Positions 1-11,181 are shown, counted from the first letter of the stretch. The stretch: 64,000 nt of DNA from Hexactinellida sp. DTS-2022 (GCA_028753945.1 JAPNXP010000001.1:6500501-6564500); one strand, 5' to 3'. Notes: generated from the letters alone by a model not told the origin. A program made the numbers and translations.

Positions 1-573
1 GCGATCCTGGGGGGGCAGGGGGGGCGATTGCCCCCCCAATAATATCTAAAGGGAGCGAAGGTACCTTTTCGCCCCCCCAATAATATCTAAATCGCCCCCA
101 TTAAATATTTATTATCGACATCAACTAAGTGAAATAGTGTTGAATATTGCTCACTGCTATTACAAAATTGATGTTTACCATAAACATTTATTATATGGTT
201 TCAAGAATTTAGTTATACATTAATAAACTCATATGTTACTTGATATACAGTAAAATATCGTTATATCTAAGTATTTGGGTGCTGTGAATTCCTTCGTTAT
301 ATCCGGATATTCATTATAGTAAGTCGATAATAATTAAAATGCATTAAGTGCTCTGGGGAAAATCCTCAATAGTTCTCTGGGGAAAATCCTCATTTAGTTA
401 TAAGCGGGATTTCGTTATATCCGACTTCTTAACAATGGGAGTTCAATGAACTATAATAATAGTGAATAAATCTCTGATGATTTAAAAAAATCTCGCCCCC
501 CCAATAAGTTCCACGAATCGCCGCCTATGTTGGTAAACAAGTTAAAATTATGGAAAATGGTATAAAGGGTGAG

Positions 574-648
574 AAGGCCGCATAGCGGCCGTTAACTTGA
601 GGTAATAGCACCGATCCGTCGCAAAGTGACTGAGACACAAGGGCTCGT
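574..648 (+). repeat. Four-hairpin module, copy 1
   Basis: Degenerate copy of a roughly 75-nt module of consecutive short hairpins. The first stem (GGCCGCATAGCGGCC) is perfect. The second and third are partly decayed, and the GGGCTCG end is kept. It sits in the MSH2 intron beside the CA-rich repeat, as other copies do. Confidence 0.7.
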
Positions 649-776
649 TTAGTATATATTATTACTACTACCCCTACTACCATAATTTCTGATACACTAA
701 GGGAATTTTTGACAATTTGTATTGTGGACGGCACAGCTGTGGGCTATAGAAAATTGGCCTCGAGATTCAAAAAGGT

Positions 777-932
777 TTCGGAACACTGGTTTATAAAACC
801 AATAGATCGTTGTCAGCGTGTAAATTTACCCCTGCCTTCCAATTTTCAGATTTCTAGAGCTTATGGTCTTTCCTATTAATTCAGGACAAACACACACACA
901 AACAAACAACAACTGTGCTTTTAATATATAGA
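777..932 (+). repeat. CA-rich interspersed repeat (Helitron/pearl-like), copy 1
   Basis: Diverged copy of a family with a shared body (CCAATAGATCGTTGTC, then TACCCCTG, then TTCAGNTTTCT), then GGACAAAC, a CA/CAAA microsatellite, and the tail CTTTTAATATATAGAT. The microsatellite inside a fixed frame resembles pearl/DINE-type non-autonomous Helitron relatives. That assignment is inferred; no Rep/helicase gene is seen. Confidence 0.6.
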
Positions 933-951
933 TTGATATTGTATACTATAG

Positions 952-1356
952 ATTGGTGTGATAGTCCTGCTGGCTCAGATAGGCTGCTTCGTGCCCTGCT
1001 CCAGTGCCACCATTAGCCTGGTGGACAGGATACTCGCGCGCGTGGGAGCCAGTGACTCCCAGCTGCGCGGCGTCTCCACTTTCATGTCGGAGATGCTGGA
1101 GACCTCCGCCATCCTCCAGTGTTCCTCCCCCTACTCCCTCATACTCATAGACGAGCTGGGGAGGGGAACCTCCACTTACGACGGGTTCGGACTGGCCTGG
1201 TCGATTTCAGATCATATCGCGAAGAATATAAACGCGTACTGCTTGTTTGCCACTCACTTCCATGAGCTGACACACCTCGCATCTGAGGTAGGATCTGTAG
1301 TCAACTACCATGTCTCTGCTATGACTACAGCGGACTCATTCACTCTATTGTACAAG
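952..1356 (+). CDS. MSH2: MSH2 DNA mismatch repair ATPase, penultimate exon (partial gene)
   Basis: Exon encoding the core of the MutS-family ATPase of MSH2. MSH2 pairs with MSH6 or MSH3 in the nucleus to recognise mismatches and small loops. Visible motifs in order are [14 protein letters not shown], the signature region [14 protein letters not shown], Walker [21 protein letters not shown], and the H-loop FATHFHEL. The exon follows an acceptor ending TATAG at 951 and ends LLYK before a GT at 1357. The next exon resumes with [14 protein letters not shown], matching the position of the human exon 13/14 junction (LYQ-V). The Walker A exon and all earlier exons lie outside the window. The exon is much more GC-rich than its surroundings and has no lesions, consistent with a live host gene. 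A second GT a few bases downstream (1361) makes the donor choice slightly uncertain. Confidence 0.95.
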
Positions 1357-1397
1357 GTTGGTACAAGGTTGAAACTAATTGCATTTTATTATACAAC

Positions 1398-1475
1398 TAG
1401 CGCGCTTCGCTAGCTAAATCGCTTCTCGACAGAACATAACCACACACCAACCGATTTGCGGTTGGTGTGTGGTTT
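1398..1475 (+). repeat. CGCGCTTCGC plus CACACACCAACCG hairpin module, copy 1
   Basis: The sequence TAGCGCGCTTCGC, then CAGAACATAAC, then a hairpin with arms CCACACACCAACCG and CGGTTGGTGTGTGG. The same module recurs at 31913-31971 (same strand) and 52401-52475 (opposite strand), so it is an interspersed repeat part. Short terminal hairpins are typical of Helitron-like elements, but no CTRR end was confirmed. Confidence 0.7.
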
Positions 1476-1537
1476 ATGCACTTCTGACATTGGTTATACT
1501 ACGATTGCTCGGTCGTTCGCGAACGTGTCCCACTCCA

Positions 1538-1568
1538 CACAACAACCGCTTCGCGGTTGTTGTGTGTT
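1538..1568. repeat. Second CACACAACAACCG hairpin
   Basis: Perfect hairpin CACACAACAACCG / CGGTTGTTGTGTG. Compared with the hairpin about 100 bp upstream, one C:G pair has become A:T on both arms, so pairing is preserved. Confidence 0.75.
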
Positions 1569-1862
1569 ACACTCAGCACTTCGTGACTCGCGAAGGAGAA
1601 AACTATTAATCTGCACATTGTATTATATTTACGTTTCTCTCATGGAGTGTGAGTTATAAGCATTTAGGTGGATTTTCATACTTTTAAAAATTTCATAGTT
1701 CCTGGGTAGGTGTGAATCTATCGGTATATGTGTGTCTCGGTATACGTGTGTCTCATTGTATGTTGTGTTATCATCTAAAATTGTGGGCGAATCGAATAAA
1801 AACTGAAAGAGTTATTCCCAAATATGTGCGTTTATGACATCATAATCCCGTTATTTCACTTA

Positions 1863-1975
1863 AAAAACCAATAGATCGTCGTCGCAGTATAAAATTACCC
1901 CTGTATACAAATTTTCAGCTTTCTGGGACTCGTAGTCTTTTCAATTAATTCTGGACAAACAAACAAACAAACAAA

Positions 1976-2012
<37 letters not shown>

Positions 2013-2028
2013 CAATTCCTCTTTTTAT
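1863..2028 (+). repeat. CA-rich interspersed repeat, copy 2
   Basis: Same family as 777-932, with the CCAATAGATCG body, TTCTGGACAAAC, then a long CAAA and CA microsatellite at about 1957-2010. It runs straight into an inverted four-hairpin module at 2031. Confidence 0.75.
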
Positions 2029-2030
2029 AT

Positions 2031-2150
2031 ACGAGCCCTTCGGTCTCGGTCGCTTCGCGACGGATCACTCCCTCACAAAAGTCGCTTCGCGACTTCTGTT
2101 CGTTCGTGTTAGGCACTACGCAATACAATTAACGGCCGCTTCGCGGCCTT
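2031..2150 (-). repeat. Four-hairpin module, copy 2 (with an extra hairpin)
   Basis: Minus-strand copy. It begins ACGAGCCCTTCGGTCTCG, has GTCGCTTCGCGAC-type stems twice, and ends with GGCCGCTTCGCGGCC. It is longer than the others because the middle carries an additional GTCGCTTCGCGAC stem. Confidence 0.75.
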
Positions 2151-2337
2151 TCCCTCCCCAAAAGCAATCACATTAATAATGAGTTTTAGTAGCTCAATAA
2201 ATTTCAGTTGCACGATAAGAAAGCTCTAATCAAAATGATACTAAAAGAAAAACAGGCAATAAAATAGACAAATGATTGATTGGTTAAATGAATTTATTTT
2301 CAATCAATCAAATTGCAGCCTCAGAAAATATCTATAT

Positions 2338-2460
2338 TATTAAATCTCGATTGTTGTGTGTGTGTGTGTGTGTGTGTGTGTTTGTTTGTTTGTCCGGATT
2401 GTATTAAAGTGATGGGGGACTAGAAACCGCATTTATTATTGAGATAGAGACTAAGTTCCA
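2338..2460 (+). repeat. TG microsatellite repeat start
   Basis: CGATTGTTGTG, a TG/TTTG microsatellite, then TCCGGATTGTATTAAAGTGA. The same string occurs at 62270-62340, and a related one ends the window at 63965. It leads directly into the 145-bp tandem array, so both belong to one composite repeat. Confidence 0.65.
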
Positions 2461-2464
2461 AATG

Positions 2465-3450
2465 TTATAATAGGTAAACAAGTATGCTGAACACGAATTT
2501 CGCGTTTATAAATTTATCATATTAATATTTGTTGTTGTTGTTGTTTACACAAAATAGGTAAACAAATTAATGAAAATTCAAAATCAACCTTGAAGTTAGC
2601 TTTCAACGGGTATTATAGGTAAACAAGTATGCTGAACACGAATTTCGCGTTTATAAATTTATCATATTAATATTTGTTGTTGTTGTTGTTTACACAAAAT
2701 AGGTAAACAAATTAATGAAAATTCAAAATCAACCTTGAAGTTAGCTTTCAACGGGTATTATAGGTAAACAAGTATGCTGAACACGATTTTCGCGGTTAAA
2801 AATTTATAATATGAATATTTGTTGTTGTTGTTTACACAAAATAGGTAAACAAATTAATGAAAATTCAAAATCAACCTAGAAGTTAGCTTTCAACGGGTAT
2901 TATAGGTAAACAAGTATGCTGAACACGATTTTCGCGGTTAAAAATTTATAATATGAATATTTGTTGTTGTTGTTTACACAAAATAGGTAAACAAATTAAT
3001 GAAAATTCAAAATCAACCTAGAAGTTAGCTTTCAACGGGTATTATAGGTAAACAAGTATGCTGAACACGATTTTCGCGGTTAAAAATTTATAATATGAAT
3101 ATTTGTTGTTGTTGTTTACACAAAATAGGTAAACAAATTAATGAAAATTCAGAATCAACCTAGAAGTTAGCTTTCAACGAGTATTATAGGTAAACAAGTA
3201 TGCTGAACACGATTTTCGCGTTTATAAATTTATAATATGAATATTTGTTGTTGTTGTTTACACAAAATAGCTAAACAAATTAATGAAAATTCAAAATCAA
3301 CCTAGAAGTTAGCTTTCAATGGGTATTATAAGTAAACAAGTGTGCTGAACACGAATTTCGCATTTATAAAATTATAATATGAGTATTTGTTGTTGTTGTT
3401 GTTTACACAAATAGGTAAACAAATTTATGAAAATTCTAAATCATAACGTC
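2465..3450 (+). repeat. Tandem array of about 145-bp units inside the MSH2 intron
   Basis: Seven head-to-tail copies of a unit that starts with TATAGGTAAACAAGTATGCTG, carries a GTT microsatellite, and ends AAGTTAGCTTTCAACGGG. Inner units are nearly identical and the last is diverged. Related single units occur at 47790-47890, in inverted form at 52070-52190, and near 56880-57120. The unit is therefore the internal tandem repeat of an interspersed element, not a local satellite. Confidence 0.9.
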
Positions 3451-3487
3451 CCTTTCTACCATTTCTATGGTAGAAAATGTGAGGAGT

Positions 3488-3562
3488 AAGGCCGCACAGC
3501 GGCCGTTAACTTGAGGTGCGTAGCACCGATCTGTCGCAAAGCGACCGAGACCGAAGGGCTCG
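3488..3562 (+). repeat. Four-hairpin module, copy 3
   Basis: Well-preserved copy with stems GGCCGCACAGCGGCC, GGTGCGTAGCACC, GTCGCAAAGCGAC and CGAGACCGAAGGGCTCG in order. It directly follows the tandem array. Confidence 0.85.
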
Positions 3563-3681
3563 TTTATATTATGCACAATCTATTTATACTAATTGATGAA
3601 ATCTGCTAATCCCCATACTAACAAACCCTCGAATTTAATTGGCTAACAAATTTTGACACCTTCAAATGTGAATATTTCTCT

Positions 3682-3840
3682 TCAAAAACCAATAGATCGT
3701 TGTCGCAGTACAAAATTACCCCTGTATACAAATTTTCAGCTTTCTGGGACTCGTAGTCTTTTCAATTAATTCTGGACAAACACACGCACAAACAAACACA
3801 CAAACACACAAACAACAATTTCGCTTTTAATATATAGATA
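3682..3840 (+). repeat. CA-rich interspersed repeat, copy 3
   Basis: Close copy of the 1863-2028 repeat, with the CCAATAGATCGTTGTCGCAG body, GGACAAACACACGCAC microsatellite and CTTTTAATATATAGATA tail. It immediately precedes a TA-flanked MITE. Confidence 0.8.
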
Positions 3841-3844
3841 GATA

Positions 3845-4038
3845 CAGTCAGGTTCTTTTATTATGAACATTCAAGGGACCAAAAATTGTGTTCATAATAG
3901 AGAGACTTCATAATAAGCGAACTCAACTTAATACAAACCCTATGTAAATTGTTAAATTGGGACTGTAGAGTTTGTTCATAATAAAAAATCTTCATATTAA
4001 GCAGACGAAATCTTGTTCATAATAAGCAGACCTGACTG
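3845..4038. mobile_element. TA-flanked MITE (pogo/Tc1-like)
   Basis: A 194-bp element with ends CAGTCAGGTTCT and its inverted match AGCAGACCTGACTG, flanked on both sides by TA. Internal TTCATAATA repeats occur in both orientations. CAGT...ACTG ends with a TA duplication fit pogo/Tc1-mariner-type MITEs. It lies near the 3' end of the MSH2 intron. Confidence 0.8.
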
Positions 4039-4168
4039 TAGATAGATAGATAAATAGATAGATAGATACAGTAGTACTAGTTCTATATTCTGGCTGAGTT
4101 TGAGAATCATTTATATTTATACAATTGGGAATATGTGCGATTGATAAATGTGTTACCTCTGCTCCAAG

Positions 4169-4504
4169 GTAAAACCGGGTCCCTGTGACCAGAGCTTTGG
4201 TATCCACGTGGCACAGCTGGCTAACTTTCCCAAGGAGGTTATTGAGAATGCCAAGAGGAAGGCAGACACGCTAGAAGCTTCCACTATCAGTCTCCCGCTG
4301 CTGGGAGATAGCGAAGTGAGCAAGAGAATCAAACTGGACAAGAGAGAGGGAGAGGAGATTATAGATAGAGCCATAGAAGAGGCGAACCAGCTCCGAGACG
4401 ATGGAGAATCAGGGAAGCAGAGAATAACAGCTCTGCTCAGTCAACTCAATGAGAGCGATAACATGTATGTAAAGTTATTGATAGAGAGAGCCAGTTCCAG
4501 TTAA
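4169..4504 (+). CDS. MSH2: MSH2, last coding exon
   Basis: C-terminal exon of MSH2. After an acceptor (CTGCTCCAAG, ending 4168) it encodes [20 protein letters not shown], a strongly conserved MutS block just after the ATPase. A Lys/Glu-rich helical tail follows, ending in [12 protein letters not shown] and a TAA at 4502-4504. In the family this tail supports dimerisation with MSH6/MSH3. The exon joins in phase 0 to the exon ending at 1356 across a 2.8-kb intron that is almost wholly repeats. There are no frameshifts or stops. The transposon stack begins 117 bp downstream, probably within or just past the 3' UTR. Confidence 0.95.
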   Translation, partial: VKPGPCDQSFGIHVAQLANFPKEVIENAKRKADTLEASTISLPLLGDSEVSKRIKLDKREGEEIIDRAIEEANQLRDDGESGKQRITALLSQLNESDNMYVKLLIERASSS

Positions 4505-4620
4505 TACTTGTATTAATTAGCATACATTAAATTCAATTTAGAAAATCTTTCTTGTTTTACTTCAGCTGTTAAACTTGTAGTTTTTGTTCCCAACATTGAT
4601 TGACATGTCTATATACACGT

Positions 4621-4628
4621 GTTACAAC
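4621..4628. repeat. Target-site duplication (left) of the outer P/hAT-like element
   Basis: GTTACAAC, repeated exactly at 26525-26532. The copies sit immediately outside the inverted ends CAGGGCTTTTCA and TGAAAAGCCCTG, 21.9 kb apart. Confidence 0.9.
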
Positions 4629-4796
4629 CAGGGCTTTTCACGAGTCATTTGATTGACTCGATAACTCGCGAGCACGGTACGTGGTATACCGATGTATAAT
4701 GAGGTATAACCAATTATACCAAATTAGTATATACCATAGCCTACTCTATATAAGGCCTAACAGTAGATGTACCATGGATGCGGTAATAGATGGACT
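4629..4796. repeat. Left terminal inverted repeat of PL-2
   Basis: It pairs with a right repeat that has been split. The outer part lies at about 26397-26524, a MITE and a fragment follow at 26154-26396, then 26024-26153, then a 6.75-kb Ginger-like insert, and the inner part lies just before 19262. The outer 12 bp and the GAGCACGGTA block are conserved. The right copy has an extra expansion of GAGTCA/GACTCG motifs. Confidence 0.75.
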
Positions 4797-4985
4797 TTAG
4801 GAATAGAATAATCTTATGGGAGTGAACATAAAAGCACTTAAGTGCATATCAAGTCAAATATTTCCCAACCAAGTATATCTGTGAAGAATAAACCCATACA
4901 TTTATTTGGAATTAATATATTTTAATGATAATAAGTAAACCTACATACAAAATACAAACATATAAACTACTGTAATACACAACAC

Positions 4986-5056
4986 CATAGCATTCTATAC
5001 ATAAGGCAATGGCGCGCTTATAAATTTTTGGACCAGGGATTGGTTAGTTACTTAGA
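4986..5056. repeat. PL-1 left terminal inverted repeat
   Basis: 71 bp, identical base for base to the reverse complement of 9004-9074. Confidence 0.95.
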
Positions 5057-5515
5057 TTTAGTAAAATATTTTTTTCCAATTTCTTCTTCGCTAATTGGAA
5101 ATTTGGATATGTGATTCATTTACCCCACCCCTTATACCCTTTTAAAGCATCTTAAGACTATAATATTTCTGAATCCATCCTCGAATGTCTCACATTTACG
5201 TTTTTATAGCTTTCTAATATTCCACTAATATTTCAGAAATTTATGCCAATACGATATAATAAGTTTAGTAATCATCCGTCAGGAGATGATATGTATATAG
5301 TACGATGTAAATGCCAAATAAATAAGGTCTATTTTTAGAGATACACAATCATTGATTTAATCAAATTGCACCATTGAATTTGTTACATTTTTATATCCAC
5401 CCATAATTGTTGTATACCAAATTTATACGAATACCATAGAAGTTCACTTTTCAGTGTAACTTTCAATTTCCACTACCTACATCACCTACCACCACTTATT
5501 TTGACTATTCGGATG

Positions 5516-8515
5516 TCCTGTCTTGTCCCAGGCTGCAGGTCGAACTATTTAGGAGAAGAAACTACTTCAACTTTCAATTTTCCCAAAGATGAGCAATTAC
5601 GCGAACAATGGTTCAGAGCCATTCCTAGACCAAGGAAGGATTATGAAGCCAACAAACACATGAAGGTATTCAATTGGAAATTTCCCATCCTTAAATATAC
5701 TCAATTTCATTTTTATATTTAGGTATGCATACACCATTTCAGAGAAGGAGACATCGAGAGATCACACCAATATTTTGATGGACAGCGAACTATGACTGTT
5801 CCCCGCGATAGAGTCTCTCTAAAGAAAGGTGCGGTTCCAAGCATATTTCCTAACTGTCCTTCCTACCTATCTGATTTGAATTCAAAACCGAGGAGACTTT
5901 CAAAAGATGACAAGGAACGATTGATGATGGAAACTGCCTACACTCAGAGCTTAGCTGATAACGAAGAAACAGTAGATAAGTTTCTTATTCATTCATTTTC
6001 TGACCTTCTCTCTAAGTTGCATTTGATTGATCTCAGGAACGGTTGGATTTCTCACCATTCCGAGGACAATTCTTTGCACTTTTTAAAAATTCTTATTACT
6101 GATTCCGGACCTATAATTGAACGTTCAGTTTTAATTGACCATGATTTGTTTATCAAAGCATTTGGCATTAACAATATTCCGATTTGTATTTCAAGAATTT
6201 CAATTAATGACACCCGCCAAATTGAAAGTTCACTTTATGAGGTAGATAACTTTTCCACACCAACTCATAGTGAACACGCATCTGAACATTCGATAAACAA
6301 TTATGTCAAATTAGCTATCAATGAGCTACAAAACGCAATTAACCTCGTTGAATGTGACACACTAGATCTAGACGTAACTGACAATCTATTCACCTGTACT
6401 GAATCCATAAAAATCTTGTTGTATTTTATTGTAGGACAACTGACAAATTTGATCCATTCAAAAAATAACCGGCGGTATGATATATTAACTCAAGTATTTT
6501 CACTTAAAATTCACGGATTATCACCAGCATGTTATAGAAATATCCAGTCATCTAGTTGTTTAATTTTGCCACATGAGCGAAACTTGCTTCATATTAAAAA
6601 CACTCTGGGGATAGATGGTGACTATTTTCGAATTCTTAAGGAAATAACCTCTAAGTTTAGTGACAGGGAACGTCATGTGATACTTCAAATGGATGAAGTT
6701 CATATACGTAGTGATGTATCATATAAAGGAGGTAGGATTTTGGGCGCAATTGATAATCCTAGAGATCCTGCAACAACCGTCTTTTCGCTGATGGTTTCAA
6801 GTTTAATGAGAAAGTTTTCAACCATCGTGCGCCTCATTCCTTTGGGTTCTTCTACTGCTGCTTATTTACATCCAATAATTACCAAAGCTATATTTGATAT
6901 CGAGACTTGTGGTCTCTTTGTCGAAGCTATTTGTACTGACAACTATCCGTTAAATGTTAACCTTTATAAGTTATTTTCAGATGACGGGAAAACATTACAT
7001 CCTAAGGTTGTACATCCTTGTAATCCAGATCGTAATTTTGTATTATTTTTTGACATTGTTCATATTATCAAGTCAATTCGTAATAATTGGCTGAATTTAA
7101 AAGATTTTGAAAATACTTTTATATATCCCAAGTTTGATGAATGTACAATTGAAACCTCTAAATCCCTAAATCTACCTTGCACTCAGTTAAGAATTTCTAT
7201 ACCTACTGCCAACATTATTTTGAATCCCAGCCAGCTGACGGGGTCTAGATATCCTACAATATGTTATGCAGCATTTGACGATCTTCGGACCCTGTTCAAA
7301 GCTGACAAATTTTCTATTATCAAGAGGGCCCCAAAATTAACATCAAAAGCATGTTGGCCATCTCAGTTAGAGCGACAGAATGTGAACTTGGCTTTGAGAA
7401 TTTTTCATGAATCTACAGCTGCAGGTCTTTCTAGTTTCATTAACCATGCTAACATTGGTAACTCCCTTCAAACTGTTGATTTTCTTAACTTCATAAATCA
7501 TATTTGGAGCATCTTTAATGTTAATTGGGTCGGGAAAGACATACGTTTCAATAATCCATATCTAGCCCCACTCCACTATAACGACGAAAGATTAGTGTTT
7601 TTGGAAAATGTTGTTAAATGGCTAGATTGTTGGAGAGCTATTCCATCAACTAGGGGTAAGCTTACACCTCAAACGTTTACCAGTTTCAGACACACTTGTC
7701 TGGCTCTTCCATTCTTAATTAATAGATTAACCTTAGAATGTGGTTATGAATATTTGCTGACATCCCGAATACAAAACGACGCATTAGAACATCACTTTGG
7801 ACTTTATCGCCAAATGTCTGGGTCCCACTATAACATATCATATTGTCAAATTTTAGAAAGTGAGCGTAAACTTCAGTTATCTAACCTTCTTAAGTTTCTA
7901 TTTGTTGAACAAGCTGGTACCGATACGATATGTATTAAAGAATATTTAAAAAGTTTTGCTGATGATAATGTCGAAGAAAGACATTCAGAAATTGATTTAG
8001 AATATTTTACAGATGAGTTGCTTTACATTACTAACCCTATATTTGATAACTCTCAAATTGAATGCCTTAACTATATTGCCGGGTATGCAGTATTTTCTTA
8101 TTTTAAACAAACCTCTGAATGTTCAGTCTGCCATGATTTTTTGACTTCTCCAAAAGATATTCAAATTAATAACGATACAGGGTTTTCATTAATTAATCTG
8201 CTCGATAGAGGTTCCCTTAAATATCCATCAGAAAATGTTTATCAATCTGTCGTAACAATGTACGAAATATTTATTAAGATCGATAATCATCCTAATTTAA
8301 GTCGTCGATTTTATGAGGGACCTTGCCGTAGAAAATTAGTCGACATTTCATTGCTCGAAATTGAAAGAAATTCCAGTGAAATATGGAGGGGGTGGTGTAT
8401 ATGTATGGCATCAAAATGGGATATTCTTAAGAAATTGTTAACAACAGTGGCTAATTGCATTTTATCTAAGAAAGTTAAAAATTTTAATAACATTGTAGTT
8501 GGTCGCGATAATTAA
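5516..8515 (+). CDS. THAP-domain P-element-like transposase (intact, two exons)
   Basis: Exon 1 (5516-5665) and exon 2 (5723-8515) join across a 57-bp GT-AG intron to give a 980-residue protein. Start and intron were chosen because they reconstruct a complete THAP zinc finger. That finger has MSCLVPGCRSNY (first two Cys), VCIHHF (Cys and His, created by the splice), and the family's AVPSIFP box. THAP fingers in P transposases bind sites near the element ends. The RNase-H-like catalytic candidates are Asp374 in QMDEVHI, Asp456 in TDNYPLNVNLY and Glu739 in DALEHHFGLYR. The last resembles the conserved block near the C-terminus of P/THAP9 proteins; the three residues were assigned by resemblance, not alignment. 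There are no stops or frameshifts, so it could be active. It cuts and pastes its own element and possibly related ends. Confidence 0.93.
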
Positions 8516-8590
8516 AAACTTCAGAAATTTTCTTCCTAATACTTCTTAACCTTCTAGAAATTCAACTAAAAATACTCCAGAAGTTTGCAT

Positions 8591-8730
8591 CATTACTATA
8601 ACAACTAGACGAGGAGCGGTGACACCAACCAGTTAAGAACGCAGCTCTCACAGATTTACTATAACTACTAGACGAGGAGACGAGGAGACGAGGAGAGGTG
8701 ACACCAGCCAGTTAAGAACGCAGCTCTCAC
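8591..8730 (+). repeat. Tandem duplication in PL-1 3' region
   Basis: Two copies of a roughly 70-bp unit (TAGACGAGGAG...GTTAAGAACGCAGCTCTCAC). The second copy carries an extra GAGACGAGGA expansion. It lies between the transposase stop and the right inverted repeat. Confidence 0.85.
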
Positions 8731-9003
8731 TGCTAGGCAAAGGCTCGCTAATTTCTATTTCAAGACAATATTACTTGTATATTTTACTACATACTACATC
8801 TTTGTTACTACTTGTTTTATTATTATAGATATTTATTTTATTCTTCATTTCTTGTAAGTGTTTAGAAATACATTATACTGTCTCTTATTTGATTCTAAAT
8901 AGTCTAAACTAATCGTATGCAAATACTATGCATTAGAAACCTAGATATTATTATGGAATATTCAGCATAAACATTATAAAACCACAATAGTAATAGTAGA
9001 TTC

Positions 9004-9074
9004 TCTAAGTAACTAACCAATCCCTGGTCCAAAAATTTATAAGCGCGCCATTGCCTTATGTATAGAATGCTATG
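9004..9074. repeat. PL-1 right terminal inverted repeat
   Basis: Perfect 71-bp inverted match of 4986-5056, followed by the ACAACAC duplication. Confidence 0.95.
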
Positions 9075-11181
9075 ACAACACATATACGAAACACAACATG
9101 TCTTGGAACTCCTCTCTCCTATCTCTCTCTCTCTCTCTCTCAAACTTTACAATTATGTAAACTTGATAGCGCGAAATCTAAGATACAAATATAAAGAAAT
9201 TAAGTACTAACAACAATAAATATTCTGTAATGGTAAATAATAATTCATGAGAATTTTTTCAATTTACGTTTATCGATACCTATTTGAAGCACAGAGGAGT
9301 TGTAGTTTTTAATTTTATTGGCAAGAAAACAATTAGCAGCAGTAAAGATTAACTTGCTCAAAATACTCCAACTGTACACATCGCAATTAACACAATTTGA
9401 TTTCCAGATAGCAATATCATCATCATTTTCCATGTATATCAAGGTGAGTTCTACTAATAACCTTCTAGAGGGACCGTCTACAAGCAAAGTCAACAGCTGA
9501 TTATTATTTTCTATTGCAATCATTATCTTCCATAAAGTTATAACTGAAGTAAGCACAGGCTCGGACGGATACTTAAGTCCGCCACGATCTGTTAATTGTA
9601 AGAACTTAAACTCAGTATGTGATTCAACATCAAAAACAAATTCTTTATCATAAGTTAGAGTATCAGTGCACACATGGCATTCCGGAGATCTTTTTAAGAA
9701 CTTATGGACCGTATAGCCTGCGATAAAAGCTAACGACTGAAGGATTTGTTGAGAGCATTCAATGGATGATAGATCGCCAATTTCATCAAGAAAAGGCATT
9801 ACAGCTATTCCATCATCACTAGATGTATCAGAGGGGGTAGAAAAAGACTTTACAAATGTCTGAATCGTTTGGAAAGCGTCTTGTTGGTCTGCAAACATGT
9901 TTAATATACTAGAAAGTTTCAGACGACGCTCGGTTTCAAGAATCTGAAGGTAAGAAATATGGTAATTCGAACCCGACATCATACGGTAGAGTCCAAAATG
10001 GTGTTCCAACGGGTCAGTTTGTAAAAAGGATGATAATACGTAGGAAAAGCCACAATTCTCAGTTAGATGGTTAGTTATAAGTGGTAAGGCAGTACAGGCG
10101 TATCTAAAACTAGTATACGTTTGCTTACTCAATTTACCCGTTTTGTCTGGTAAATCCTGCCAAGCATCTAGCCAAAATACTATACGTGTCAATAATAAAA
10201 ATCGTTCATCGTTTAAGATCAACGGTCTTGAGAGGCTATCATTTAAACGGGTCCCTTTGAACGGCGTATTGATATTGAATATTTTCCAAAGAGTAAGAAG
10301 GATACTTACGAAACTAGATGTATTATTACGATACTCCGGACAACGACTTTCATTTTGGATTTCAAGAGCAGATAGTGTAAGTTCGCTAACAACCTTCAAA
10401 ACCAATTTGACATTTTGCCTTTCTAAACTAGATGGAAAACAAGCTTTTACAGTCAAGTGAGGGGCTAGTTATGCTAAACTATATCGTTCAGAATTGTAGA
10501 GAAGGCGTACATCTTGAAAGGAAGCAGAATGGACACTGAGGGGGTAGCTACATTTATCAATGTCAATATGTTCAAAATTTGGAAAACGAAATGTTTTATC
10601 AAAAAAATTTCTGATTTAACCAATTATTGCGTATACTTTTCAATATATGGACAAAATCAAATGTAAGGAAGAGAGGTCTATTTTCATCAAAAGGGTGGGG
10701 TACTCTAGTTTCCAGCTTTCCACTAAGAGAAAACAATTTAAACAAGTTTACATTCAATGGGTAGTTATCGGTAGAAATCATTTGGACCTTTAAACCACAA
10801 TGCTCAATATCGATTATACAAGATTTGATAGTGGGAAAGATTTTTTTAGCTGAGATAGATGCACATGGTAACAAACGGGTAATGCAAGACCATTTCCTAT
10901 GCAAACTAGACACCATAATCGCGAATACAGTTTTCGTCGGATCCTCAGGGTTCAAATTTGGTGCAAATATTTTCCCGCCTTTATAAGCAATATCAGATTT
11001 AACATGGATTTCATCCATTTGAATGATTACATTTTTTTCCTCGGAACTAAAGCAAGATGTAGCCTGGGTGAGATAAGTGCAAAAATCATTTTCAAGACCG
11101 AAGGAAGAATACAACTTATCTAATGTATGGACATGTGGTAGAGTAATACATTCTAAACCCTGTAGATAGATATAACAAGCT

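Larger units (their letters stand above)
1..951. repeat. Intronic repeat DNA upstream of the first visible MSH2 exon
   Basis: No coding sequence is recognisable here. The first 120 bases repeat a C-tract unit (CGCCCCCCCAATAATATCTA) at least twice, and a single related copy lies near 494. From about 249 a TA-CAGT start followed by CGTTATATC motifs resembles the TA-flanked MITEs found elsewhere in the window, but no clean far end is visible. A short duplicated unit (CTCTGGGGAAAATCCTCA) lies at 350-392. A four-hairpin module (574-648) and a CA-rich repeat copy (777-932) are listed separately. By position this is MSH2 intron; the Walker A exon must lie before the window. Confidence 0.6.
4986..9074 (+). 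mobile_element. Apparently intact THAP/P-like transposon (PL-1)
   Basis: A 4089-bp element with perfectly matching 71-bp inverted repeats at 4986-5056 and 9004-9074 (outer ends CATAGCATTC...GAATGCTATG). It is flanked by ACAACAC on both sides (4979-4985 and 9075-9081), a 7-bp match where P elements usually make 8. It encodes one uninterrupted two-exon THAP transposase. CA...TG termini are as in P elements. It is inserted in the 3' non-coding part of PL-2. Perfect ends and an open gene suggest recent movement. Confidence 0.92.

Noticed and set aside
1895-2128. Open frame with poly-Cys/Val
   Set aside because: Translation of a CA microsatellite and the four-hairpin module in the MSH2 intron.
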